A DNA stretch of 64,000 bases from Kappaphycus alvarezii. Taxonomy: Eukaryota; Rhodophyta; Florideophyceae; Gigartinales; Solieriaceae. The notes below the pieces were generated by a model. That model saw only the letters and a program-made list of their open reading frames with translations. It was not told the origin of the DNA and did no database searches. This document shows positions 12,101-25,009 of this stretch, piece by piece. The DNA lies in assembly GCA_002205965.3 (NCBI GenBank), contig NADL03000480.1, positions 62,001-126,000 on the forward strand. The letters are read 5' to 3'. Numbering within the stretch: position 1 is the first letter of the stretch; every line of letters starts with the position of its first letter. A program made the position numbers and the translations under genes.

Positions 12101-15100
12101 GCATAAATTTCTACTGATCCGAATCTGAAACAAATCCGAACCGTTGTGAGTTGCTCTACTGTCTAGTCGATCCTGCATTTTATCTTCATCATCTACGCTG
12201 CTACGATACGTGTATGTAGTTCTTTGTACGTCTCCTTTGGGTTTATTGAAGTTATACACCAAGTTTAACGGCAATTTCCCGAAGTAAAATATTCGTCTAC
12301 TTACTTTTACGTTCCTGGTTTGTTTCATTTAAGAACTTGAGTATGCTTGTGAGCTGATCTCGAAAAAATGTCCTAAAGAGGAATAAGTGGCGAAAAAGTA
12401 ATAGGAAAAATTATGGAACAGCATGAATAGGAAGAAAAATGCCTAGTATTTGGTGAAGAGATCAGAGAACAGAACAGTCCAACATAAATTGAAAATTTGC
12501 TCATTGATTCAAACGACTCACTTTTGCTTTTTTATGATAATACGTATCTTTTTGTATTTCGAATTAGCTTAAAACCAGTTTTGATCGGAATTATTTCAAT
12601 TTATCCCAAGATGATTATTTCAAAAAGAAACCAATAAAAAAGATGGATAAAATTGCGCTGTGATTTTATAATATTTTTAAAACCTGGAATTTATTCTATT
12701 AAACGAAATATTTCGAAAATCAAGGAATTAAGAGAGCGCATAACGTGTTTTTTGCTTGTTCATATAAATTATAGTGGAACTCGCGTGGATTTTCTTGAAT
12801 TGACAAAGTATCATTCGTACTCTCAAGGTCTGGGTGGATTCTGCGCTTATGCATCTAATGTGAGCAGAGGAACGAAATCAAAGATAAATTTTTGGATATT
12901 AAGCATTTTTAAAGATGAATAGTCTTATCTCTTATATTTATTTGAGAACTTCTGTAGCTTCAAATACCAAGAAATGATCCCATAGTTCATCATCAGACCT
13001 TATTTATTCGTTCGAGTACAGATGGTGTGAAAATGCATAAATAAATACGAAAGGCATCAGATTATCAGTACGATATCAGGACTTACATTAATCGAACCGA
13101 AGTAAAAAATTGGGCTAAAATATGGAAAAGATACAAAAATAGATATAATACAACTCAACAGTGAAAATATATAGAAGTTTTGGGGAAAAATAATAGGCAT
13201 TAGGGGCAGAAAAAGTAGCTATATCTACCAGAGCTTTGCCTTCGAACAATAGAAAGACCAAAATAAAATGACATGACCCATACCTTAGGCATATATAGCC
13301 GCAAAAGTCTGATGAATATCAGCAATCGTTTTATAATTTTACTTTATATTACAGTAACGGGAAAATTTCCTAAAAGCCAGGAAAAGATTAACAATTAGTT
13401 GGCGCACATACAGTGCAGGATTAAAACAGTAACTTTCCGCCATAAAAAATAATAGAAAATGGTTTTATTGAATAAAAGTCTGCTAGAGGCTGATTATGCC
13501 CGTCATTTTTATCAATATTGGATAGTATGATGAAAGATGAAAGCACTTAGAGGTAGAGATTCACATGGAATCAAAAAAGGGATTTTCACTCCCAAATGGG
13601 ATCTATAAAACAAAATTTCAAACTTCAATTTACATAAACTGGTAATTCCAAGTCCATGTTTTTCCATTCATGATGATTTAAATTAACAGATTCAGGAATC
13701 CAGTATTTATCCCACCGTTATAAATAATAGTTGTAATCTCAAGAAAAGTCGACAGAGCACCCAATATAGGACGGTTTCACTGGTAGTATTCATAAAAAGA
13801 TGTAGAAATACAGCAGCAGATTATCTCGAGGTAAGCTGTTCGTGATGTAGAGGAATTCATTAATGGCAAATATCTCATGCAACTAGGTGCAGCTTGTGAT
13901 AGAGTTTAATTAGATCAGGTCCTAAAGTTCAGATATCTCTTCTGCTCAAGCACTTCAAAAGGAGTCCTGGTTAAAATGCCTAATGTTTGATTAATACGAA
14001 AAAGACTGGAAGGGTAAGAAATGATCTAGATAAAACCATATGTGTAGTCTCCGGAACGGAAACGAGACACACTTAGCTTAAGAATAAAGCTGTGGAAATA
14101 TTTTTGACTGGTCCCCTAAATATGAAACTGACTTAGTGTAATATACATCAAGTCTACTACAAATTTATGAGGAAGTTGAAGATTTCCTCTCAACCAACTG
14201 TTGTTTCGAATTCACTAGGCTTTGAAGGGTTAGAGGTGAATAACTAAAAATTGCTGATAGATTCTGGAAATAGTTCCTTCATCTTCTGGAAACTTTGTTT
14301 GATATTGCTCGGCGTAAATCATTCAGCACGATTTTAGCGGAATAATTTAAAAACTATTGTATTTTATTCCTTAGTTTCTTCTGCGTTTAGAACTAAAAGT
14401 ATATGTATTTTGTCTTCACCTATGAATAAGGAAGAAATTTTCCCGTAAAAGGGGTAACTCCATTTTTTTGTATCGGAAGACCTAAATTTGTGTATTTATG
14501 TCCAATATTTTGTAAGGATTGTCCTCTATCCTTGGAAATTTGGTTTCTCATTCCAAAATAAATAATTAAGTGTCCGTGAACAAATAAAAGTTCCAAAAAA
14601 GCATCGAGATATTATATCTATGAGAGAAATTTTAATACCATGTCTTCTCTTGCATTGATTCTGTATAATAAGACGAGCTCTTTGTAATGAGATCTGGGAG
14701 GAAAAATATTGGAAAGGATCGGGGTGACGAGGTTGCCGTATAAACTAACTGAAATTTGGTATCTTCTCTATTTATTAGAGATCATTTTTCTTGTAAAATT
14801 CTAAGTGGAGTTCAATGTTGAGTGTTCTTCTTTGAATAATACATGAATTGAAAAAATGAAGTTTTGTCATGCATAGGTAATTTACCAGCAAATTAATCGA
14901 TGGGAGCTGGATAAGTTTCACTTTTTTACTTTTTATCCAGTTCCAGCCTTTAGATCATGTCTTATTTACGCTCTTTATAATTTTTGTGATCTTTTCAGTA
15001 TCAGTGATGATAATTAAAAAATCTCGTTCGGTAGTAATAGTATTTAGGAAACATTCTTGAAACCGTCTATCGCCTTTTTCACGTTCTATCAAAAAGAAGA

Positions 15101-18100
15101 TTTTATAAGAAAGCCATTTGGACGTGTATTTCTGTAATTCTGAATTAAACGGATGAACGCGTTGTTCCATATTTTACAGCCTTTCATATAGTGTTGCTTA
15201 GAGTCATATTAGACTGATGTTTACATTCTTATGTCCATCTGATGCTTACACGGGAACATATCACTTTAATAGTTTTCAATTCTGTTATATGTATCTTGAT
15301 AGGTTTTGGGCATTATATATCGAATAAATTAAATAACTCTATTGGTACATAAATACATTACGAGCTTATAACGAAAAGACTGATGAAGTGTGTATCCATG
15401 TGATGAGGATAGATACATGTGATTGAATATAGTAAACGTGTTTGTGGGAAAGTATCTACAATTAAAGCACGGTTCTTATAAAATATCCCATTTCAAATAT
15501 AGAAAAATGGATTGAAATGCATTCAATCAAATCTTATTCTCACTATCCTTTAATCTGGTGTGCTTTTACGTGATCACTTTTGATAGAATATAGTGAGGCA
15601 TTCTTTGAAGATACCAAGAAATAAATAATGTGAATGTGTCATCCCAATCATGACGAGAAGGCCTTCAGACTTTTCAAAGTAAGTTGGTAAAATTTCTACA
15701 TTATGTGATAAAACTAGAGTGCATTTGGAATATTTTCGCGAAACTATCCTAAGTAAATATCACGTTCTTAGCATTACTTAATGACCACGGTAATTTCACG
15801 TAGTAACCTTGTTGATCGATTGTTGGGACACATCCATTGTACAAGGTGTTTTAATGGCTTAGGCGTATCAATTGTTTAGATCTTGTTCCAAATTACTGAA
15901 TTTTATCATTTTAATGCGTGACTACACTCTTTTATTAGACCAAAAGAGAAGCCTGGGAGTCTAAATATCATTTTTAAGGGTAAATCGTTTGGTATCACTG
16001 GTAATTGCGAGACTGTTCCAACCTAATATCGTTAGATACAAGGATGGTATGAGCTAGGAAAGATACGGACAAGTAGGAAATAAAACGGGTCTTCAGAGAG
16101 GAAGAATTTCTCGAGGGAACACACAGAGAACAAAAACTTACCACTTCCCGAAGATCTTTACCGAAATAGAATACAGAATCCAGATTCGAATATTCTTTTC
16201 GTAAAATATTGCTAAGTTGATTTCCATTCGACAAAATATATGCTTACCAATAACACTGTTTTTATTCTGGGTTTCATATTTATCTTCAGCCTATTGGCGG
16301 TAATTCAGGTTTATTCTTGCTTATTCGCTCAGTCTACACACGGAAAGCTTATTCAGCGCCTTGGATATTTTTTACCCTGCTTGATCCATTAAGTTTATAG
16401 TTTTGGGATCTGAATCCTTTCTTTAACCAAGAAATCGCTCTTCGTAAATGTACAGACTCACTTTATTTGCATCAGCTTAGAAACTTTATGGAACGATTGC
16501 TCTCTTTCCAAGTATGAAAATTTATTCGAGTCAGAGATTATTTGTACGTCCAATCGAATGTCTGAGGATCGCCAACATTGGTAGGGAAATTATTTGGTTT
16601 TTTGTTAGAATTTTCAAAATATCTTCGTCATATTTGATTATTAGAGTGTTATTTGATATCAGTGAAGTTTTCATGTAATTAAAATACCACCGTAACTACA
16701 GCTTCATTGTATATACTCTGTTCCATCTCCCATCCGCTGGTCCAGCCTCTGCTTGGCAAAAAATGAAGTGCAGAAAAGTACGAAAAATAATAAGCCCCCA
16801 TTTTCATGTAGCATGAAAAATGCAACACTAAATTCATATTTAATGGATAAGGTTTCTGATTTAGACAAAAAACTTCCAAGAAATTCTCGTCAAGCATAAT
16901 CAGTGATATGTTATGCCTATCGTAAAAAATCACAGGTAAGGTAGCACTACTTACAGCTTTATTTTCATGCAAAATGTAGGTATAAGTTGTGTTTTTTGAA
17001 TTTTCTATTTCAAATATCGTATTGTACATTTTATACTCATCACTCAACATACACAGGATAACTCCAAAACAGTTACATACCTTCACCGACCATTTCCATT
17101 TTTCCAAAACGCCTAATTTTCTATTACCATTCTATTAATTTCGTACAAATAACTGTTAGATAATACAGAGAAATTTATGAATACAAACTTACAGGGAAAT
17201 TTTCCATCGTTTTCACTATTAGTTTATACTAAAATGGATTTGGATTGACAGCGGACGTTTCTGTTACCTTTCTTGGTATAGAATGTATTCAAAACATCCT
17301 CTTTCGATTTAATTTCTTCTGTATATCCACAATAAATCTCTTCTGACCCCTTATTGTTTAGTATAACGAAAAGAAATAGATTCTAAAATCTTTTATTCAT
17401 TTAATCGAGAATTTTGCATACGGTCCAAAAAACGAAGCTTTTTCAAATGAGCTGCGCAGCGGTTCATAATATGGTCGGTAACATCTGGAGTTCATCCATA
17501 TTCTGCTTCGTTTATTAAATCAATACCACAGATAAATTATCTGCCTTCTTATCTACTCGAATCTGGCCGAGCCGCATTCAGAAGATTATTTAACATAACT
17601 AACCAACTGTAGTTTAATTTTAGTTGCTGTTTTTGCCGTTTTCCATAAAAAAGTTTAATGATCCATAGTTTGTGGAAGATCTGCATAAAATACTACATAT
17701 GTAGCATTTTTTTAGTATTTGAAATCCACATTAGTATCTTCACGTGCAAAAGTTTCATATTAAATTTGTTCTTGACAAATGTCATCAAGTTATTCAATTT
17801 CATTTCTTCGTCGAACCGAAATACTACTACCCTTTTCAAAATCACTAGAAATATCAAGAAATAATATTAAAAAAGCGCTCTGCAGCAAGGAAAAACTGCC
17901 AACAGAAGAAGAAGACTAAAAATTTATGTAATATTGGTAAAATAATTAGCCTAAAAGGCACGTTCACGTATCCATATATGCGAAAATTTGAGTAAATATA
18001 TAGCCATCGGCTTCAACTTTTCTTCTCTTCATTTGAATGTTATAATGATAAGAAAATAATATCAGCAAAGGTGTGATGATTATTTCCCGTATCTACGAGC

Positions 18101-20150
18101 GGTGGGTATTTCTCTCTTAGTGGTATTTATCCAAAGGATAGAAAGGTTCCAAAGAACGTAACCTACCTCAATCATCATTTGATAAACCACCAAGTTAATA
18201 GGCGGACCTATCTTTTCTGCCTACAAACAAAAAGAATAGCGAGATGATTAGACCTGCTGTTCAAATCAAGTAATAGGAGTTTTAAAAAGCAAAGATAACG
18301 AGAGGATCGTTCTGACAAGATAGGTACAGTAGTACAATTGCTAAAGTGCGGGTACTATGGTTCTGAGGCGTAGAAAAGAGAACAATTTAGAGGTGAGGGT
18401 GGATTGGAAACTGAATAGTACTGTGTGTAAGCAGTATGCACTTTCGGTTGAAACGTAAGGAGGTGTAGAATCGCGGGAGGTTTCCGGCTATCGAGATCTC
18501 AATTTTTATTTAGGTACTTCAGAGATAAACTATATTACACATTGGGGATCGATGAGAAGAAAAAGCCGGACTGCTATGTGATGTAAACAAAAACTTGCAG
18601 CATATTACTTCATAGAGAAAAAAATACATGGCAGAGTGTATTATAATGTACAGAAATGAGCAAGTCCTGTGCACCCGAACTATAATGGGCTCAGAGCGTT
18701 GGATGGTGTGATTAAGATGAGCGCCCAGGCAAGCAGCTACTAATTTTCGGCCTCATTAGCAAATAGGCTGCATATAGTGCACGAGCGTCATCTATGAGCA
18801 AGGGAGCCAACGCATAACAACCGAAAGCAACACAGTTCGCTCCGGTGCTACCTACTTTTCTGACATCAAAGGGCGTAATAAACAATTAAACTGAAATCTA
18901 GGCAAGCACTGAGACCCAAATCAAAACCAAAGACTTGCAAATACCGGCCACAGTGGGAGCGGAAAGAAAACGGTATCAATTAACGAGAAGAAGTCAGAGT
19001 TTTCTATCACAAATTAAATCACTTACGTAATCAGTTTTAACGCCCTTCAGAAATATAGATGAGGCCAAAAATTAATACGGCTGAAAGAGCCCCGTCATAT
19101 GGAACATACACCAGTGGCTTAGTGAAAAGAAATCATTTACCCTATTAATCCCATAATTTTGACGAATCTTAGACAGTAAGCTAGATATTCAATAAATTTT
19201 TATTGACTAAAAAGCATGAAGACTCGCGATGGACACCAAACTCAAGTCAACTTCGGAAAAAAAGAATTTTTGAAGGCACTATCCAGGCCCAAAAAAAACT
19301 TGAAAGTAGACCTGAACATGAACTAAAACTTTCAAGCGTGTCATTAATTACTTCCAACACCGTTTTTCTACCACAAGACGTACATATTAGTAAAAAAACT
19401 CTATCCCGTGAGTACTTTCTTCAGGCGACGTCTTCAGGTAGTTCTTAAACGGCAACTAGTATAAAAGATTAATAAGACGAGATTAAAGAGTACCTAACGA
19501 CAACTTTTCACAGAGAAAAATACAAAACGGAATAGAGAACGATATAGTTCGAAGGGTTAGAGCAGAAAGATACGAACGAGACCAACTCTCATAAAATATA
19601 AATTCTCCTCGAGAGGGTCCAGAGATTGAAATTCTGACTCAATGGTGCATACAATTCGATTTTACTATTTTGCAACTGCATCTTCAAGAGGCAGAATCCA
19701 AACCGTTCTACTTCCTACACATGAATTGCGTAGTACGAAGCATTAATAAGAACCTCTAAACCAGACTTAATCAGTGCACCCGGTAGTTGAATACAGAATC
19801 TACTGCTATTATGAGTGCGAAATTAAATAGTGCGTGTAATTTCTACCCAGAGCCTCAACTTAATTTGAACTAAAACAAGGGCCACCAGGCCTACCTGTAG
19901 CGTCGTACTTCATGTTGATCTTCCACGTAATAGAAATCCGATTTACGTGGCCCAACTGTCTAATTTTTGCCTCGAACAGAAAGATTTCCGAGAATATGAC
20001 TGAAACTGAGTCCGATCTCAGCCGCATATCCCTTCGCTACTGGAAACTTGACAAAAATAAGAGGAAGTTCAAGAAACGTCCCCATTCGGGATTTTTACAA
20101 TTTTTAGTCCTGTCTTATCCACGCTTTCCCTAACTGGAACTGATATCCAA
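6101..20150. other. AT-rich gene desert
   Basis: About 14 kb with no recognisable coding region, RNA gene or intact transposon. Sampled lines are roughly 65-68% AT. All open frames but one are under about 90 codons, and none has a familiar motif. A 142-codon minus-strand frame at 16679-17107, rich in Phe, Tyr and Cys, is the longest, but it shows no homology I can see. The tract is probably long-decayed repeats or heterochromatin. I found no tandem satellite by eye. Confidence 0.6.
16679..17107 (-). CDS. Orphan 142-aa open frame, doubtful
   Basis: The longest uninterrupted frame in the AT-rich tract. It is rich in aromatic residues and Cys and has no motif I recognise, no neighbour, and no clear promoter. 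A frame this long is somewhat unexpected by chance at this base composition, but codon use mirrors the AT-rich background. I think it is more likely noise than a gene. Confidence 0.12.
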   Translation of the reverse strand: MEKWKWSVKVCNCFGVILCMLSDEYKMYNTIFEIENSKNTTYTYILHENKAVSSATLPVIFYDRHNISLIMLDENFLEVFCLNQKPYPLNMNLVLHFSCYMKMGAYYFSYFSALHFLPSRGWTSGWEMEQSIYNEAVVTVVF

Positions 20151-20157
20151 AGATTAA

Positions 20158-20211
20158 TGGTCAATTGTTCACTAGGCTGATTTAGCAATCAGCCTAGTGA
20201 ACAATTGACCA
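20158..20211. repeat. Perfect 25-bp inverted repeat with 4-base loop
   Basis: Arms 20158-20182 and 20187-20211 are exact reverse complements around the loop TAGC. The left arm begins TGGTCAATTGTTCACTAGGC. It would form a very stable hairpin or cruciform. No gene, T-run terminator or transposon end adjoins it. Confidence 0.9.
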
Positions 20212-22271
20212 AAACGCCACAAGTAATATACCGAACTATGAACCCGAAAAAAGTTCTAACAAGTACAACTTTAATGTCCCGCCGAAGCGAAATGAACGAA
20301 AACGAGCGTAACTTTTCTACTTCGCCCTGACTCATCAGCTGCGGTATGAAATAGAACAGCTCTGATATGAGTCTTACTGATGCAGGCGGGGAATTTATCC
20401 CAATTTCACAAATGTATCGTACTTTTAAGACTTACTTCATAGCTACAAGTTCCGCACCCCTGATCTCAGTTCCTTCTTCTTGATTCGACTTATCGGCAAA
20501 ATTGCTGAGCAGTAATGACACATATTTTAGATATACTGTTCATTTTTGAACTATACCTTGACGATTCGCACATTTTCGGTATATCGCGCTCGGTATTCGG
20601 TATCTCGCTGACATGTGCCGAGTGAAATTTTTCTGTGACTTTACGTGACGAGCGCACCCATATAGTACCGGGAATCTCATCTTCCTAGTATGGGCGCCGA
20701 ATATTGGCAAGTTTGTTGATCAAAAGTAGTTCGCGCTGACGTTTTGATGACATCATATTATAGGAAAATGCTCTTAGCTTCCAAGGATTTTTTAAGCGTT
20801 TTAATGACCTTTTTATTTCGACACAGCATGCGTATACCAATGCAGTAGTTATATCATGTAAAGAAGGTATAAAAAATCAAAGCGAGGGTAGATAAGGTAA
20901 TGTATTATCATATAAATCTTTCCCTGTGAGAATGATGGAATCGCTATGGCGGTTAATAATGCAGGCTAGTAGACTGGGTTTTTGCGTCATATTCGTTATG
21001 GACACTGCAAAAAAACGTAAAATATCTATTAATCACGTTTGAAAGTAGTAAATCAGATATGGAAGTCGTATTTTCTTTGAATTATACCGTTCGTTTAAGG
21101 AAAGCAACCTTTGCCCGGCACATACTCTTTTTGGCTTGAATTGAAAATTTGTAACAAATTGCATAAATTTCAGTACGTGAGGTTTATGAAATTAAAAGCA
21201 TCGAAACCAAAAGGAGCTTTCTTCGCATAACTTGAAATTGTTCAAGATCAACTGATCTTTAACTATTGGTTGCAGTTTGCAAATATGCGTTGACTTAAAA
21301 ACTACTTCTTACCCGTGTTTGTTTACAATACAGCTAAGGGAACACAGGGAGAGGTCATTTATACTTAACTTGACAAAAAATTTCATTAAAATGGCCTATT
21401 AGAATGGTAGTTAGCATTAACAGTTTTGAAAGAGGCTTCAGTTACAAGATCTGAAAGGCCGGTAGATGGGTCCCACTTAGTTAAAAAGAGGAAAATGGGG
21501 CAGGAAGGGGCGGAATTGTCAAGAAGTCTGACTTCAGAGAAATTATACCATACCAAGAAGAAGGAGGAGTAGAGCTCTACCAAATTATATCTGGGCAGCT
21601 TCTGAGATATTTAGTAAGATATAGTGTAGCCTCAGACGATTTTGACGTATCCGAATCATGTTTCATACGCCTATATTGTGTATAAACTTGCTCAAATCGC
21701 TTATTTAAAGCATGGAGTTGAAATATATTGCACCTATAGCCATGTTGACTCCAAAAGTCATGTGTTCTGCTTTTAACAGTTTGTTGGAGATTTCGTATCG
21801 GTTCCTGAACAAGTAAAAAAGTAGAAACAACTTGTTTTTGAAGCACTTAAATTGTTTGGTTGGTTTCCTAGTGCACAGAATATGGTGGTTATAATAATTT
21901 CGGCATAAGAAGTGGGTTCGGATAGGTCAAGTATCCATACGCCCCTTATAGCCACAATAAAGCCGAGCTTCTTCTTCCTGCTCTCTGTAAAGCGCTGTCC
22001 ATCTTCCTCGCCCACCACCTCGATGCGTAATGAGCAAAGGGTTTCGAAGCGGGATTCAGTTGTAGGATTAATTATTTTTTGACAGTAGTAGAGGTTCAAT
22101 AGAAAACATTGAGCATTACAGAATAGAATAGTTGCTTGCAACCTTTGATGTCCAGCACAAAGGAAATCCACTCGTCAAACTACAGGAAGTACTAAGCATC
22201 ACTCTAGTTCTCCTTCTCGTTGTGCACCAGAGCAATATTTTCCAGCATGAAGTCTGCAACAAATATATTAG
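20212..22271. other. AT-rich tract continued, no gene recognised
   Basis: Contains minus-strand frames of up to 132 codons (21773-22171), none with a motif I know. It may include a decayed transposon, but the evidence is too thin to name one. Confidence 0.4.
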
Positions 22272-22314
22272 CAAGAGTAAAATGCCACGAGGAAATCGTG
22301 GCATTTTACTCTTG
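22272..22314. repeat. Perfect 19-bp inverted repeat with 5-base loop
   Basis: Arms 22272-22290 and 22296-22314 are exact reverse complements around GGAAA. The left arm is CAAGAGTAAAATGCCACGA. It is similar in design to the hairpin 2.1 kb to the left but unrelated in sequence. Confidence 0.9.
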
Positions 22315-22319
22315 ACTCG

Positions 22320-23271
22320 CGGATGACATAAATACTATTCTTTTGGTAACATGAAGAGGTAATTAAGTGTACTAAAACATGGGTAATCTCGGTTGTGCCC
22401 CAAAGGCATGTCCAATATTCAAAAACATTTGATTTCAGCGCCAATTTGACACAAATTCTCTTGTGGCTGAATATTTTAGCCGAAATGGTGTATATTTGAA
22501 GACAAGGGGCACCTCGTTATTGTAATTCGACGGTTTTAGAGTATATGTTTTAGTAAATATTTACGAGCCCCCAAAAAAGTCTTTACTTTCTGTACATTTT
22601 TGTATGATAAACAGGTTTGTCCTCATACGGTATGGGGAAAAAGTCTGCCGCATATGGGAAAATTTCTATTGCGGATATTCACTAGCTGTTGCTCTCCTGT
22701 TCTTGGGGTGAGAATTGATCGAAACGATACCTCTCTGCAGGCTTCCGTCGGCCCTCAACGGCCTGGTATTTATTGACCCTCTGCGGTCACACTTCGTCCA
22801 ACAGAGTGTATTGTACAGAGCAAGGCGTTGGTAACCCTCAAGGATAGCTATCCCATATCCGCGGATACTATGGCTACAATATCACTAAGTACGGTAAAGT
22901 AATCCTACGGAACAGTAATCTTTCTCTGCGGAGGTCCCTTCAGGCGGACCTGTTTTGCCCCATCTCGGCCAAATCACAACGGTACACAGCGCCGCACACA
23001 AGACGTCTGCAACAGTTGTCACTCAAAATCGTTCACTTCGAGAATTCGTCGCTGTCGTCGTCACTTTTTGTAAGCACATCGCTAACACCAGAAGTTTTTC
23101 AACCCTGCTTTCTCGGCTCGCCGAAATTTCAGTGGGAGAATACACTTTCGTCCTCTTTGCTGGAGTAGACATCGATTGTTCAGAAATGACATTACAATAT
23201 TTTCCAAATAATAAATTACCCAAAATTTTCCCCCATTAAAATATACTGTACACAAACGTCATACTGTAAGT
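22320..23271. other. Transition zone left of the Copia element
   Basis: Base composition moves from AT-rich to balanced at about 22.6 kb. Short frames only, and no product recognised. Confidence 0.4.
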
Positions 23272-23276
23272 GGCCT
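23272..23276 (+). repeat. Left target-site duplication of the Copia element (GGCCT)
   Basis: GGCCT directly precedes the 5' LTR start TGTGAAG, and the same five bases directly follow the 3' LTR at 33616-33620. A 5-bp duplication is normal for Copia integrase. Confidence 0.85.
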
Positions 23277-23393
23277 TGTGAAGAAGTGTCCCCTAATCCC
23301 CAATCATCATCACTTCGCAGACCTCCATTCAACCACTGTTTCGAATAGGATACCATAGCTTTAAAGGTACCCCTATCTACAGTATCCTATTAA
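23277..23393 (+). repeat. Copia 5' LTR, left part (split by a Harbinger element)
   Basis: Aligns with 33280-33400 and contains the block AATCCCCAATCAT and the inverted motif AGGATAC...GTATCCT. It is interrupted at 23393/23394, and the LTR resumes at 26458. Confidence 0.9.
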
Positions 23394-23505
23394 GGCATCT
23401 CCACTCGGAGACCTGCAAAACGGTGTATCGGCAAAAATATTGTTCGAAGTGGTCGTGTTTTATTGGTTTGCGGTAAACCCGTAAAACGCCATAGCGGTAT
23501 AGGAG

Positions 23506-25005
23506 ATGACTTCTCAAGCGGTTTATTCTGGTTTACGAATCAATCAGATGTCGCAGAGTCTTCACAGTGGTGCCTGCGACGCAGACAACACTGTGCAAGT
23601 CTCCCTCATGCTCTTCAAAAACAGCGAGACATTGCCATTCGCTGGCTTTGCGGCCACGGTAACTACGTTGCTGATGACCGTGCTTGGCGTGCGGGAAAGG
23701 ATTCGAAAGCGACATCTTGGTGTCCGCAGGCACGGTGGATCTCGCCCAGGCAGGGCACCAAACAGAAACATTCGGAAGGAGCTGGCTGGTCGTAACATCT
23801 ACGACACCTATTTTGCTAATGAGTCTAGCCTCAATGCTGGAACGGGAGAACTGGGTCCTGTTTTCTCAGAAAGGGAGTTTAAAAGGCGATTCCGCATGCC
23901 GAGGGCAGTGTATAATCGCGTTCACAACGGCGTACTTGAAGTTGGCCGCTATTCCTGGGAGGGCGTAGATTGCATCGGGAGACAGTCTGCTACTACACAT
24001 CAGAAGCTAGTGGCCTTGTTATGTCAACTCAGTCTTGGTATTGGTTCTGACTCTTTGACAGGGTTTACAAGTCTCTCTGAGTCAACGCACCGAGAATTCC
24101 GGAAACGCTTTGTGGGAGCCATATGCAATCGCTTCAAAGATGAATATCTTCGAAGGCCTACAATAGACGACTTGAAGCTCATTATGGAACGTCACGCAAA
24201 TTTAGGGTTTCCAGGAGCTTTGGGTTCTCTAGATTGTTCGGGATGGTAGCTGATCTGCGGCGCAGTGTCAGATTAGAGACGTAACATCGGAAAGCCCGGG
24301 GACCCAGAGCTCCGACTCGAAAGCGTCTGCGACAACGGGCTTTGGATCTGGCACCTCAAGTTTGGCTTCCAAGGCGCCATGAATGACGTAAACATACTGG
24401 ACTGCTCACCACTTTTCAGTGACGTTCGGGCCGGACTGTGACCGCCATTCAAACTTGAGAGAAAAGTGGCCGGACGCGTCATACAGTGGTTCTATTGGAT
24501 CGTTGATGGAATCTATACGCCGTTTCGGATCTTTCTCAAAACTATTTCTAACCCCCAAACGAAGAGGGATAAAAACTTAGCAAAAGCACAGGATGCGTTT
24601 CCAAAATGAGTAGAACGAGTCTACGCCGTGCTATTTAGTAGCTGGCATATTCTATCCAATCCGTTAAGAATATGGTACACGGAAGACATGAACTACGTAA
24701 TTCGTGCCTGTGCTATTTTGCACAATATGATCATTGAAGAGCGCGACAGGAATGGGAACATGGGGACTAAGAATATCGTCAGCGTTGATCCAGATGCTTG
24801 TATTGTCCCGTTGAGAACTATTAGTATACCAAATGAACCTTATGCGGCTGCAGACTTTTACCGTGAAAATGCTGACGGCATTGATAACAAACGCGATCAT
24901 GAAATGCTTACGAATGCATTGGCGGATGCTATCAAGGACAGATATGGGAGGGGAAATCTTGAGAAGTACTTGGAGAATCAAGGTAGTGCTGAGGAAGAAG
25001 GCTGA
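23506..25005 (+). pseudogene. Harbinger (plant-type PIF) transposase, broken
   Basis: The first frame (23506-24249) has the basic N-terminus, the EFKRRFRMPRAVY motif, the helical region before the catalytic core, and LGSLDCSGW, which carries the first catalytic Asp. A stop follows. The next part, in other frames, holds VCDNGLWIWHLKFGFQGAMN and DVNILDCSPLF with the second Asp. The last part (to 25005) holds VERVYAVLFSSW, where the catalytic Glu is still visible, and ACAILHNMIIEERDR, the standard C-terminal block. An active enzyme would cut and paste the element. Here stops and frameshifts separate the three parts. Confidence 0.88.
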
Positions 25006-25009
25006 ATAG

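Noticed and set aside
21773..22304. Minus-strand frames of 132 and 62 codons next to the 22272 hairpin
   Set aside because: No transposase or host motif could be recognised, and the frames are low-quality and AT-driven. They overlap each other in different frames.
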